Counted from the stretch's first letter, positions 1-6,998 are shown. The stretch: 8,362 nucleotides of DNA from GCA-2709075 sp964492555 (GCA_964492555.1 CAZBKQ010000076.1:1-8362), one strand, 5' to 3'. Numbers and translations are program-made. Notes: a model not told the origin generated them from the letters alone.

Positions 1-794
1 CCGTTTTTCCGCCAGGCGCTGCCAACATCATCGGCCTGGGTAGTCAGAATACCGGATAATATCGCCCGCCCTCCGGGTGAAATACCCGCTGCCGCCTTTG
101 GCGCCAGCGCGATCAACGGACCGGCCAGAATATTCGCCGCGCAGAGATCGCAGGCATCGTTCTTCGGCCAGCCATCGCAGGTAACCAGCTCCACCCCGTC
201 CAGCGCGCCATTGCGCGCCAGATTTTCCCGCGCGGTTTCCACCGCCACCGGATCGATATCGCTCGCCGTTATGGGCAGATCGGGCCACAACTTGCGCATG
301 GCGATGGCAAGAATGCCGGTGCCGCAGCCGAGATCGATGGCGCGGCGCGGGGCATACCCATCCGCCGCCAGCCTGTCCAGTGCCCGCAGGCAGCCCGTTG
401 TCGTCGCGTGATCACCGGTGCCGAAGGCAAGGCCGGCATCCATACGGATCGGTATGGTGTCTTGCGGCGGGTCGCCTTCGAAATGGGACGGGTAGACGAA
501 AAACCGCCCGGCGCGCACCGGTTGCGCGTTGCGTCGATAGCGGGCGACCCAATCCGTCCCTGAATCCTGTTCAATGGAAAGCGCGTAATCGCCAAACCCG
601 GGCAGCGCCGCCAAGGCTTCCACCACCCCGGCGCGGTCCGACTCATAATCGAATTGCAGCAAAAGCTCCCATTTCGGGCCACCGTCATATTCGCGCACAA
701 TGATGGAGAGGGCGTCAGCAGAAACCGCTTCTTCCGCCATCCCGGCTTCTTCCGGACCGGAAACGATCAGCGAGACAAACCAGGTTTCCGCCAT
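1..794 (-). CDS. prmA: Ribosomal protein L11 methyltransferase PrmA (3' end cut by window edge)
   Basis: This is a class I S-adenosylmethionine-dependent methyltransferase that methylates ribosomal protein L11 in the cytoplasm. The frame is open for 264 codons from the ATG at 794-792 to the window edge. Family length is usually about 290-300 residues, so only the C-terminal tail should be missing. Visible landmarks are the PrmA signature AFGTGDHATTTGCL (residues 123-136), the SAM-binding motif I AIDLGCGTGILAIA (152-165), the acidic motif II region ASDIDPVAV (177-185) and the NILAGPL catalytic-site motif (221-227). The N-terminal ~100 residues form the variable L11-recognition region. The start ATG shares one base with the upstream helicase stop (TGATG, 796-792), so translation is probably coupled to uvrD. 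A weak GGA about 12 bases upstream is the only Shine-Dalgarno-like element. Identification is secure; the exact start is likely but not proven. Confidence 0.96.
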   Translation of the reverse strand, partial: MAETWFVSLIVSGPEEAGMAEEAVSADALSIIVREYDGGPKWELLLQFDYESDRAGVVEALAALPGFGDYALSIEQDSGTDWVARYRRNAQPVRAGRFFVYPSHFEGDPPQDTIPIRMDAGLAFGTGDHATTTGCLRALDRLAADGYAPRRAIDLGCGTGILAIAMRKLWPDLPITASDIDPVAVETARENLARNGALDGVELVTCDGWPKNDACDLCAANILAGPLIALAPKAAAGISPGGRAILSGILTTQADDVGSAWRKN

Positions 795-3085
795 CAGGCG
801 GGTTCCACAAAGCTTTCCATGACCTTCTTGGTCCCGGCTTTTTCAAACGCAATTTCAAGCTTGCCGCCATCCGCCGACAGGACCTTGCCATAGCCGAACT
901 TCTGGTGAAAAACCCGCACGCCGACCTCGACGCCGCCGGACGACGCGCTGGCCTCTATCGCCCGGGCCTTGCCTTCAATGGTTTGCGTCTCGCGCCGGTT
1001 GCGTTGCCAGCGGTTAAAGCCGGGCCCACGTTCCTTGCCGTCCCAATCGACCCCGCCGGGAAAGGATTCGGCGTATCCGCCCTGGGACGGCAATCCGCCG
1101 TAAATCCCCGCCTCAGCCGCGCTTTCGACATGTTCTGCGGGCAATTCCTCGACAAAGCGCGAGGGGATGCAGCTTTGCCACTGATTATAGATGCGCCGGT
1201 TGGCGGCAAAGGACACATGCGCCTTTTGCTTGGCGCGGGTTAGCCCGACATAGGCCAAACGGCGTTCTTCCTCGAGCGCCGCCGCGCCGCCTTCATCGAT
1301 CGAACGCTGGTTCGGAAAGGTGCCTTCTTCCCAGCCGGGCAGGAAGACATGATCGAATTCCAGCCCCTTGGCTGCATGCAGTGTCATCAGGCTGACCATA
1401 TCGCCGCCATCGGCCTCACCCGCCTCCATCACCAGGCTAACATGCTCCAGAAAGCCGCCCAGCGTATCGAACTCCTCCAGCGCGGAAATCAGCTCCTTCA
1501 GATTTTCCAGCCGGCCCGGCGCCTCGGGCGATTTGTCCTTTTGCCACATTTCGGTATAGCCGGATTCATCCAGCACGGTTTCGGCCAGCTCCACATGGTC
1601 GGTATCCGCCGCCATGGCCCGCCAGCGGTCAAAATCACCCAGGAGATTGGTCAATGCGCGGCGGGTCTGGGGCCGCAACTCGTCTGTTTCGACCAGACGG
1701 CGCGCCGCCTCGATCATAGAAATATCCGCGCCGCGCGATAGATGATGAACCGTCTGCATGGTGGCGGTGCCGATGCCCCGGCGCGGCGTATTCACAATGC
1801 GTTCGAACGCCAACCCGTCATCGGGGCTGTTGATGACCCGCAGATAGGCGATCGCGTCCCGGATTTCCTGCCGTTCATAGAAGCGCGGCCCGCCGATCAC
1901 GCGATAGGGGATGCCGGTGGTGATAAAACGTTCCTCGAATTCCCGCATCTGAAACGAGGCGCGCACCAGAACCGCCATCTCATCCAGCGAGATTTCCTTG
2001 CGTTGCAGGGATTCGATCTCATCGCCGATTTCGCGCGCCTCGGTTTCCCCGTCCCACACGCCGCGCACCGCGACCTTGTCGCCGCCATCGGCCTCTGTCC
2101 AGAGCGTCTTGCCCAGCCTGCCCGAATTATGGGAAATCAGCGCCGAGGCGGCGGCGAGTATTTCCGGGGTGGAGCGGTAATTCTGTTCCAGCCGGACGGT
2201 TTGCGCGCCCTCGAAATCCTTCTCGAATTTCAGAATGTTGCCGATTTCCGCACCGCGCCAGCTATAGATCGACTGATCGTCATCGCCGACACAGCAGATA
2301 TTGCGGTGCTGCATCGCCAGCAGCCGCAGCCAGAGATATTGCGCGACGTTGGTGTCCTGATACTCATCCACCAGCACGTATCGAAAACGCCGCTGATAAT
2401 CGGCCAGGATGGTTTCATCCGATGTGAACAGCGTCAGATTATGCAACAGCAGATCGCCGAAATCGCAGGCATTCAGTGTCTTCAGCCTTTGCTGGTAATC
2501 CTTGTAGAGCTCAATCACGCGCCCGTTGGCGAATTCGCCGGCTTCCGAGGCCGAGACCTTGTCCGGCATCAGCCCCCGATCCTTCCAGCGCTGGATGATC
2601 CCGAGCAATGCCCGCGCCGGCCAGCGGGAGGAATCGATATTTTCCGCCTCCATGATCTGTTTCAGCAGGCGAATCTGATCGTCGGTATCCAGAATGGTGA
2701 AGTTGGATTTAAGCCCCACCGCTTCCGCGTGGCGGCGCAGGATGCGCGCGGCAACGGAATGAAACGTGCCGATCCAGAGGTCCTCCGCCGCCGGCCCGAC
2801 CAGCCCGGCGACCCGTTCACGCATTTCGCGCGCCGCCTTGTTGGTAAAGGTGACGGCGAGGATCTGGCCCGGAAAGGCGCGGCGGCTGACCAGAATATGG
2901 GCGAGCCGCGTGGTGAGAACACGCGTCTTGCCGGTGCCCGCGCCCGCCAGCACCAGAACCGGCCCGTCGAGCGCCTCCACCGCGCCGCGCTGCGCGTCGT
3001 TCAGCGCACCAAGATAAGGCGGTTCCGCCATGGCGGCGGGCGGCGCGTCAGGCGCCGGAGTGATCGGATTCTCGGCCATTTCCAT
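794..3085 (-). CDS. uvrD: ATP-dependent 3'-5' DNA helicase UvrD/PcrA
   Basis: This is a superfamily 1A helicase, expected to act in nucleotide excision repair, mismatch repair and clearing of stalled RNA polymerase or recombinase filaments. Counting from the ATG at 3085 (763 residues), it has the Q motif LNDAQRGAV (28-36), Walker A GAGTGKT (48-54), motif Ia TFTNKAAREM (79-88), motif II VLVDEYQDTN (237-246), motif III GDDDQSIYSWRGA (268-280), motif IV QNYRST (301-306), motif V TLHAAKGLEFD (568-578) and motif VI RRLAYVGLTRAK (608-619). The tail from about 720 (VRVFHQKFGYGKV, then IAFEKAGTKKV) matches the Tudor-like C-terminal domain that binds RNA polymerase in PcrA/UvrD. The frame also opens at a GTG at 3184, but that start has no ribosome site and would place a putative terminator hairpin inside the coding region. 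I prefer the ATG at 3085 or at 3079. It is complete, with no broken motif. UvrD versus Rep is settled in favour of UvrD by the C-terminal domain. Confidence 0.96.
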   Translation of the reverse strand: MEMAENPITPAPDAPPAAMAEPPYLGALNDAQRGAVEALDGPVLVLAGAGTGKTRVLTTRLAHILVSRRAFPGQILAVTFTNKAAREMRERVAGLVGPAAEDLWIGTFHSVAARILRRHAEAVGLKSNFTILDTDDQIRLLKQIMEAENIDSSRWPARALLGIIQRWKDRGLMPDKVSASEAGEFANGRVIELYKDYQQRLKTLNACDFGDLLLHNLTLFTSDETILADYQRRFRYVLVDEYQDTNVAQYLWLRLLAMQHRNICCVGDDDQSIYSWRGAEIGNILKFEKDFEGAQTVRLEQNYRSTPEILAAASALISHNSGRLGKTLWTEADGGDKVAVRGVWDGETEAREIGDEIESLQRKEISLDEMAVLVRASFQMREFEERFITTGIPYRVIGGPRFYERQEIRDAIAYLRVINSPDDGLAFERIVNTPRRGIGTATMQTVHHLSRGADISMIEAARRLVETDELRPQTRRALTNLLGDFDRWRAMAADTDHVELAETVLDESGYTEMWQKDKSPEAPGRLENLKELISALEEFDTLGGFLEHVSLVMEAGEADGGDMVSLMTLHAAKGLEFDHVFLPGWEEGTFPNQRSIDEGGAAALEEERRLAYVGLTRAKQKAHVSFAANRRIYNQWQSCIPSRFVEELPAEHVESAAEAGIYGGLPSQGGYAESFPGGVDWDGKERGPGFNRWQRNRRETQTIEGKARAIEASASSGGVEVGVRVFHQKFGYGKVLSADGGKLEIAFEKAGTKKVMESFVEPA

Positions 3086-3088
3086 ATG

Positions 3089-3097
3089 ATTATACCA
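3089..3097 (-). promoter_or_regulatory. Extended -10 promoter element at the uvrD start
   Basis: On the minus strand TGGTATAAT (3097-3089) is a perfect extended -10 (TGnTATAAT), rare in this GC-rich sequence. No convincing -35 lies 16-18 bases upstream, as is usual for extended -10 promoters. Transcription would begin around 3082, placing the ATGs at 3085 and 3079 at or within a few bases of the 5' end of the mRNA. Confidence 0.45.
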
Positions 3098-3159
3098 GCC
3101 GTGCTGAGGGAATTCGGGATTTTCGGGGGGAATGGCCGAATCGGGAATGGAAAAGGCAG

Positions 3160-3182
3160 GAAAGCCGGCCCACGCGGCTTTC
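3160..3182 (-). terminator. Candidate terminator hairpin after the ClC gene
   Basis: GAAAGCCG (3160-3167) pairs perfectly with CGGCTTTC (3175-3182) around a 7-base loop, 15 bases past the ClC stop codon on the minus strand. In the leftward transcript the stem is followed by CTGCC then TTTTCC, a poor but T-rich tail. This fits an intrinsic terminator, or at least an RNA 3' end stabiliser, between ClC and uvrD. It also argues against the uvrD frame starting at the GTG at 3184. Confidence 0.45.
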
Positions 3183-3196
3183 ACATCTGTGACAAG

Positions 3197-4969
3197 TTAT
3201 AATTCCCCGTGTTCCTCGGCGCGGGCGCGCATCAGGGCGCGGTTATAGGCGAGCGTCACATCGACCTCATGGACGACGCCCAGCACCTCCATACTGTCGC
3301 GGTCCTTCACCACGGCGATATGTTCCTCATGGCTGTCTTCCATCAGCTTGAGTGCGCCGTCGAGATCGACCCCCGGGGTCAGGACCGGCGGGTGGGTCCG
3401 CGCGACATCGGCGGCGTTGATCACGTCTTCGCAATTGGGATCGAACGCGGCATCAGAAAGATCGCCCAGCGTAATGGTCCCGAACAGCTTTCCATCCGTA
3501 TCGACGACGAAAATCTGGGCATGCGGCGCGGAATGAAGCGCGTTGCGAATGGCCTTCAGACCGGCGGCGGGCGAGACGGTGACAAACAGACCGGACATGA
3601 TGTCCCCGACATGGGTTTCCGCAAGCAATCCCTCTTCCCGCCCTCTTTTGAGACTGGTCCCGCGCTTTTCCAGCTGCCAGGTAAAAAACGACCCGCCCCA
3701 CATCGCCTGGGTCAGCATGGAAGCGATAACCACGGCGACCATCACCGCGATGGTGACGTGATAATCGCGCGTCAGTTCGAACACGATCAGGAAGGTTGAA
3801 ATGGGCGCACCCAGCACCGCGCCCGCCACTGCCGCCATGCCGACCAGTGTATAGGCCGTGTGTCCGGACGACATATCCGGGAAAAACGATGTCGCCACGA
3901 TGCCGAACGCCCCGCCCAGCATGGCACCGACAAACAGGGAGGGGCTGAACACCCCGCCGCCGAACCCGCTGCCGAGGCTGATGGCGACGGCGGCAGTCTT
4001 GGCGACGATCAGCATGATCAGCAGCTCGAATTCCAGCGATCCCTTCAGCGCGGCGTCGGTAGTGCCGTACCCGACGCCGAGCACCTGCGGGAAGGCCAGC
4101 GCGATGACACCGACCAGCGCGCCGCCGAACATCGCGTGCGACCAGCGCGGCAGAGGTACCTTTTCCGATGTCTTCTGCGCGAAGGAAATACTCCACATCA
4201 AAATACAGGCGGTGATCGCGCAAACAATGGCGAGCAGCACGAAGGCGGGAAATTCCAGCCAGTGCGCGATCGGGTTGGCGGGAATGACAAAGGCGGGGAA
4301 ATCGCCGAACTGTACGCGCGCGATGACCGTGCCCGTGACCGACGCCAGCACGATTGGGGCAAAGGCGGTCAGGGCGTAATGACCGATAATGACTTCGAGG
4401 GCGAAAAACGTTCCCGCGATCGGCGCGTTGAACGACACCGCAATGGCCGACGCCACGCCGCATCCCAGAAGATTGATCACCAGCGATCGGCTAAGACCCA
4501 GCGAGCGGGCGAGCGCGGAACAGAGCGAGGCGCCGAGATGCACCACCGGCCCTTCGCGCCCGACCGACGCGCCGACCCCGATAGAGGCGGCGCTGACCAC
4601 CGCCGCGCCCAGCCCGTCGCGCAGCGTCATCCGGCCCGAGCGCAAGGCGGCGGCTTCCATCACATCGGCAACGCCTTGCGGCCGCCGGTTGGGCATAAAG
4701 AAATGGATGAACAGCCCGATAAAAAGCCCCCCGATGGCGGGCACGGCAATGATCTGCCAGGCGGGCAAGGAAGCGGCGTGGATATAGAGCGTATCAGCGA
4801 AAGTGCCGAGCCCCAGCCCCTGGACCAGCAGATAGAGAAAACGGAACCCGATGGCGGCGTAGGCGGCGAGCGCCCCCATCACCACCGCGAGGACGAGCAT
4901 CAGCAGCTGTTCGTTATGCAGCAATTGCCGCACGAACAAATTGACGCGATGCCACAGATCACCAAACAC
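3197..4969 (-). CDS. ClC-family chloride channel/antiporter with C-terminal CBS pair
   Basis: This is an integral inner-membrane anion transport protein of the ClC family, 590 residues. The hydrophobic transmembrane core covers roughly residues 20-425. It has the GREGP motif (137-141) with the external gating glutamate E139, followed by HLGAS, then FNAPIAGTFFALE (180-192), and the anion-pathway motif GSGFGGGVFSP (333-343). Two CBS domains follow, at about 452-510 and 515-575. In the family these bind adenine nucleotides or tune gating. The usual GSGIP chloride-coordinating motif is replaced by PQGVA (97-101), so the central serine aligns with Q98. The residue after E192, where the E. coli exchanger has its internal proton glutamate, is V193. 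The GTG at 4969 is the first start after in-frame stop codons. It has no good Shine-Dalgarno, but helix B begins near residue 20, so a much later start is unlikely. The thioesterase gene ends 52 bp upstream. Whether it is a channel or an exchanger cannot be decided from sequence. Confidence 0.93.
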   Translation of the reverse strand: MFGDLWHRVNLFVRQLLHNEQLLMLVLAVVMGALAAYAAIGFRFLYLLVQGLGLGTFADTLYIHAASLPAWQIIAVPAIGGLFIGLFIHFFMPNRRPQGVADVMEAAALRSGRMTLRDGLGAAVVSAASIGVGASVGREGPVVHLGASLCSALARSLGLSRSLVINLLGCGVASAIAVSFNAPIAGTFFALEVIIGHYALTAFAPIVLASVTGTVIARVQFGDFPAFVIPANPIAHWLEFPAFVLLAIVCAITACILMWSISFAQKTSEKVPLPRWSHAMFGGALVGVIALAFPQVLGVGYGTTDAALKGSLEFELLIMLIVAKTAAVAISLGSGFGGGVFSPSLFVGAMLGGAFGIVATSFFPDMSSGHTAYTLVGMAAVAGAVLGAPISTFLIVFELTRDYHVTIAVMVAVVIASMLTQAMWGGSFFTWQLEKRGTSLKRGREEGLLAETHVGDIMSGLFVTVSPAAGLKAIRNALHSAPHAQIFVVDTDGKLFGTITLGDLSDAAFDPNCEDVINAADVARTHPPVLTPGVDLDGALKLMEDSHEEHIAVVKDRDSMEVLGVVHEVDVTLAYNRALMRARAEEHGEL

Positions 4970-5021
4970 AATGGAGCGAGCCTACGCCTATCCGGGCGAT
5001 TCAGCCATGGAAAAGCGGCGA
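4970..5021 (-). other. Short spacer between thioesterase and ClC genes
   Basis: This 52-bp gap contains no clear terminator or promoter. It holds an ATG at 5008-5006 in the same frame as the ClC gene, cut off after six codons by TAG (4990-4988) and again by TAG (4984-4982). A weak CGCC/GGCG stem is present but too short to call. The lack of signals suggests the ClC gene may be co-transcribed with the two genes before it. Confidence 0.4.
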
Positions 5022-5513
5022 TTATCCGGCGGGCGGGACCGGTGTCCGGATCGCGCTATCGGCCTTCGCCGGCCGGGGCAAATCCTTGTGCGTTTCCCAA
5101 ATCTCGGCCAGCCGGTCCCCGACGCTTACAGGCATGGGCGCGACACGGCGACTGGAAAGATCGACATGAAGCGACAGGAAAGAGCTGGTCGCGGCGCAGA
5201 AACCGTCATCAGCGTGGAACATCTCGTGATAATGATGGATGCGTTTTTCGTCATAGCCGAGGATGCGGCTCTCGATGCGGACGGGATCGCCTTCCATCAC
5301 CTCCCGGTCCCAGGTTATGTGCTGTTCGACCGCGAAGGTGCTCCCGGTACCGTTTGAGCGGTACGTCTCCCCCACCCCGATGAATTCCCAGAGCGCATCG
5401 ACCGCGTGATCGAAGATCAGCGTATAATAGGCGACATTCATATGACCGTTATGATCGATCCAGTCGGGCAGGATGACCTCCCGCCAGAGGTTCAAAGGCG
5501 CCTCGACGGTCAT
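5022..5513 (-). CDS. Hotdog-fold acyl-CoA thioesterase (4-HBT-like, resembles betainyl-CoA thioesterases)
   Basis: This 163-residue cytoplasmic protein is of the 4-hydroxybenzoyl-CoA thioesterase-like hotdog superfamily, expected to hydrolyse an acyl-CoA to acid and CoA. The diagnostic segment is WIDHNGHMNVAYY (18-30). D20, N22 and H24 lie at the start of the long central helix that carries the active site in this superfamily. The strands EQHITWDREVMEGDPVRIE (63-81) and AATSSFLSLHVDL (107-119) are typical of the fold. The size fits a single-domain enzyme, with a Pro-rich C-terminal tail of no recognised function. The overall pattern recalls the thioesterases of bacterial carnitine breakdown, including the domain fused to some carnitine dehydrogenases, but this is from memory of the family and not a search result. 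Its ATG overlaps the stop of the CoA-ligase subunit as ATGA, so the two are almost certainly co-translated and may act on the same CoA ester. The fold is secure; the substrate is unknown. Confidence 0.88.
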   Translation of the reverse strand: MTVEAPLNLWREVILPDWIDHNGHMNVAYYTLIFDHAVDALWEFIGVGETYRSNGTGSTFAVEQHITWDREVMEGDPVRIESRILGYDEKRIHHYHEMFHADDGFCAATSSFLSLHVDLSSRRVAPMPVSVGDRLAEIWETHKDLPRPAKADSAIRTPVPPAG

Positions 5514-6907
5514 TTCAGGGCGCGGCGCGCCCGGGCCATGATGTCGAGCGCCTTGAACGGGTCTTCGATGCGCGGAAAGGTCGGGATACCCGCGGGCTCC
5601 AGGAAGGCGGTGGCTTCCCGGTTGCTGTTTTCATCCCCGGAATAGGACACATAGATCGGCTTTTCCGGGAACTCCTTCGCCAGTTCGGGGATGAATTCGA
5701 GATTCATTTTGCCGAGTTCGTCGGCGAGGATCAGGATCGTCACCACCGAATCGACGCGTGGATCGGCCAGAAGCGCCCGCATGGATTCGCGCCAGGCAAA
5801 CTCCATCCCGTTGACGGTGGCGGACGGAAAGACATCCGCCGGGTTGGTGATATTGATGAAGGGCGGCGAGATCTCCTCCAGCCGCTTTTGTGTCCTGGGC
5901 GACGGTTTGGGAAATTCCAGGATCGTCCGCTGTTTGCAGATATCGGAAATATGCACGATGAACGCGCCGGAGGGCGAGACAAACCCGACGCGCGGCCCCT
6001 TTGGCACCGGCATCATCGCCGCGGCCTTGGCGGTGGTAAACAGATGGGTGAATTCATCGATCCGCACCACACCGGCCTGGGCCAGCGCGCCATCCAGAAC
6101 CTTGTCGTCAGAGCCGAGCGAGGCGGTATGGGATTGCGCGGCCTTTGCCCCGGCCTCCGTCGCGCCGCCTTTCAGCATGATGACCGGTTTTTCACGGGTC
6201 ACCCGCCGGGCGGTCTTCAGGAATTCCCGGGGCCTATGCAGGCTTTCCAGATAAAGGAAAATTGTTTCGGTCGCCGGATCATCCGCCAGATAGTCCAGCA
6301 TATCGGCCTCATCGATATCGACCGCGTTGCCCAGCCCGACGCAACGCGCCACCCCGTAATGTTCCCCGGTCATGATCGAGCGCATCATGGCGCCGGTGAA
6401 ATTGCCGGTCTGGGCAATATAGGAAATCGGCCCCTTGGGGATTTCGCCCAGCGGAAAAAAGCTGGAGGTGAAATTCGCCGGCGTCGAGATATGACCGGCG
6501 GTGTTGGGGCCAAGCACGCGGATGCCGGTTTCCCGGATTACCGCGGCGAGATCGCCCTGCAAATCCTCACCCGATTGATCGACCTCCGCAAACCCGCCGG
6601 CGGCGAGCACGACAGAGCTGATCCCCGCCGCCGCGCAATCGGCCAGCGCCTGCGGCGTCTGGGCGGCGGGCAGCATGACGATGCCCATATCCACCCCGCC
6701 CGGCAGATCGGCGATGGATTTGCTGACCGGATAGCCGCAAATTTCTCCACCACGCGGATTGACGGGATGAATCCCGCCCCTGAACCCGTTGGCCTGAAGA
6801 TTTTCGATAACGGTGCGGCCGGGCCTGCCCGGCGTGGCGGAGGCGCCGACAACGGCAACACCGCGTGGCGCGAAAAAGGATTTCAGATCGGACACTATCT
6901 TTCCCAT
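5510..6907 (-). CDS. CoA-binding acyl-CoA synthetase (ADP-forming) alpha-subunit protein
   Basis: This 465-residue protein belongs to the NDP-forming acyl-CoA synthetase / succinyl-CoA ligase alpha superfamily. It has a Rossmann CoA-binding domain with VVGASATPGRPG (19-30), continuing through LGPNTAGH (132-139). A first ligase-type flavodoxin-like domain (about 155-295) holds the family signature GNAVDIDEADML (193-204) and SHTASLGSDD (259-268), where H260 matches the phosphorylated catalytic histidine. A second ligase-like domain follows (about 303-460) with SPSGAF and NITNPADVF. The length matches an alpha subunit alone. The ATP-grasp beta module found in fused ~700-residue forms is absent here, and no beta gene lies in the window. 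The known reaction is acyl-CoA + ADP + Pi to or from acid + ATP + CoA. Whether this copy is catalytic without a partner is unknown. It is the first gene of the leftward unit and overlaps the thioesterase by four bases. An AAAGGG about 15 bases before the ATG is a poor ribosome site. Confidence 0.88.
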   Translation of the reverse strand: MGKIVSDLKSFFAPRGVAVVGASATPGRPGRTVIENLQANGFRGGIHPVNPRGGEICGYPVSKSIADLPGGVDMGIVMLPAAQTPQALADCAAAGISSVVLAAGGFAEVDQSGEDLQGDLAAVIRETGIRVLGPNTAGHISTPANFTSSFFPLGEIPKGPISYIAQTGNFTGAMMRSIMTGEHYGVARCVGLGNAVDIDEADMLDYLADDPATETIFLYLESLHRPREFLKTARRVTREKPVIMLKGGATEAGAKAAQSHTASLGSDDKVLDGALAQAGVVRIDEFTHLFTTAKAAAMMPVPKGPRVGFVSPSGAFIVHISDICKQRTILEFPKPSPRTQKRLEEISPPFINITNPADVFPSATVNGMEFAWRESMRALLADPRVDSVVTILILADELGKMNLEFIPELAKEFPEKPIYVSYSGDENSNREATAFLEPAGIPTFPRIEDPFKALDIMARARRALK

Positions 6908-6921
6908 AGAAATGCGCGCCC

Positions 6922-6950
6922 TTTATCGCGGCGGCGGTCTTATTGCGCAA
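6922..6950 (-). promoter_or_regulatory. Putative leftward sigma-70-type promoter for the CoA-ligase/thioesterase genes
   Basis: On the minus strand TTGCGC (6950-6945) lies 17 bases before GATAAA (6927-6922), which sits about 15 bases ahead of the ATG at 6907. The -10 matches the consensus at 4 of 6 positions and the -35 at 3 of 6. The spacing is ideal and no other candidate exists in this short gap. It was inferred by eye and the exact transcription start is unknown. Confidence 0.4.
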
Positions 6951-6972
6951 GGGCCGGTTTGGGGTCGATAAT
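6943..6972 (+). promoter_or_regulatory. Putative rightward promoter for the dioxygenase gene
   Basis: On the plus strand TTGCGC (6943-6948) lies 18 bases before GATAAT (6967-6972), which matches the -10 consensus at 5 of 6 positions. Transcription would start near 6979, giving a leader of about 27 bases that contains the GGGAG ribosome site. The -35 is part of the palindrome TTGCGCAA (6943-6950) and overlaps the -35 of the opposing promoter. It is a prediction by eye. Confidence 0.45.
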
Positions 6973-6993
6973 CGGCAATGCAGCCAATCTCAT

Positions 6994-6998
6994 GGGAG
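6994..6998 (+). promoter_or_regulatory. Ribosome binding site that fixes the dioxygenase start
   Basis: GGGAG lies seven bases ahead of the ATG at 7006. It is the best Shine-Dalgarno sequence in the window. It favours this ATG over an in-frame TTG at 6943, which would start inside the putative -35 element. Confidence 0.75.

Noticed and set aside
3086..3184. Upstream extension of uvrD to the GTG at 3184
   Set aside because: No ribosome site precedes the GTG. The extension would include the hairpin at 3160-3182 and the TATAAT element, and the family normally begins close to the Q motif.
1742..3202. 486-codon open frame on the plus strand opposite uvrD
   Set aside because: The minus strand encodes an unmistakable helicase with all motifs. 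The opposite frame is low in recognisable motifs and rich in Arg, Gly, His and Gln, as expected for an antisense shadow in GC-rich DNA.
4967..4969. Assignment of the ClC protein to the fluoride-exporting CLC-F clade
   Set aside because: The gating motif is GREGP followed by HLGAS and the protein has two CBS domains. CLC-F proteins differ at these motifs and are shorter.
3860..5383. 507-codon plus-strand frame opposite the ClC and thioesterase genes
   Set aside because: It spans two well-supported genes and the gap between them, and is dominated by Arg, Gly, Asp and His with no domain-like pattern. It is a shadow frame.
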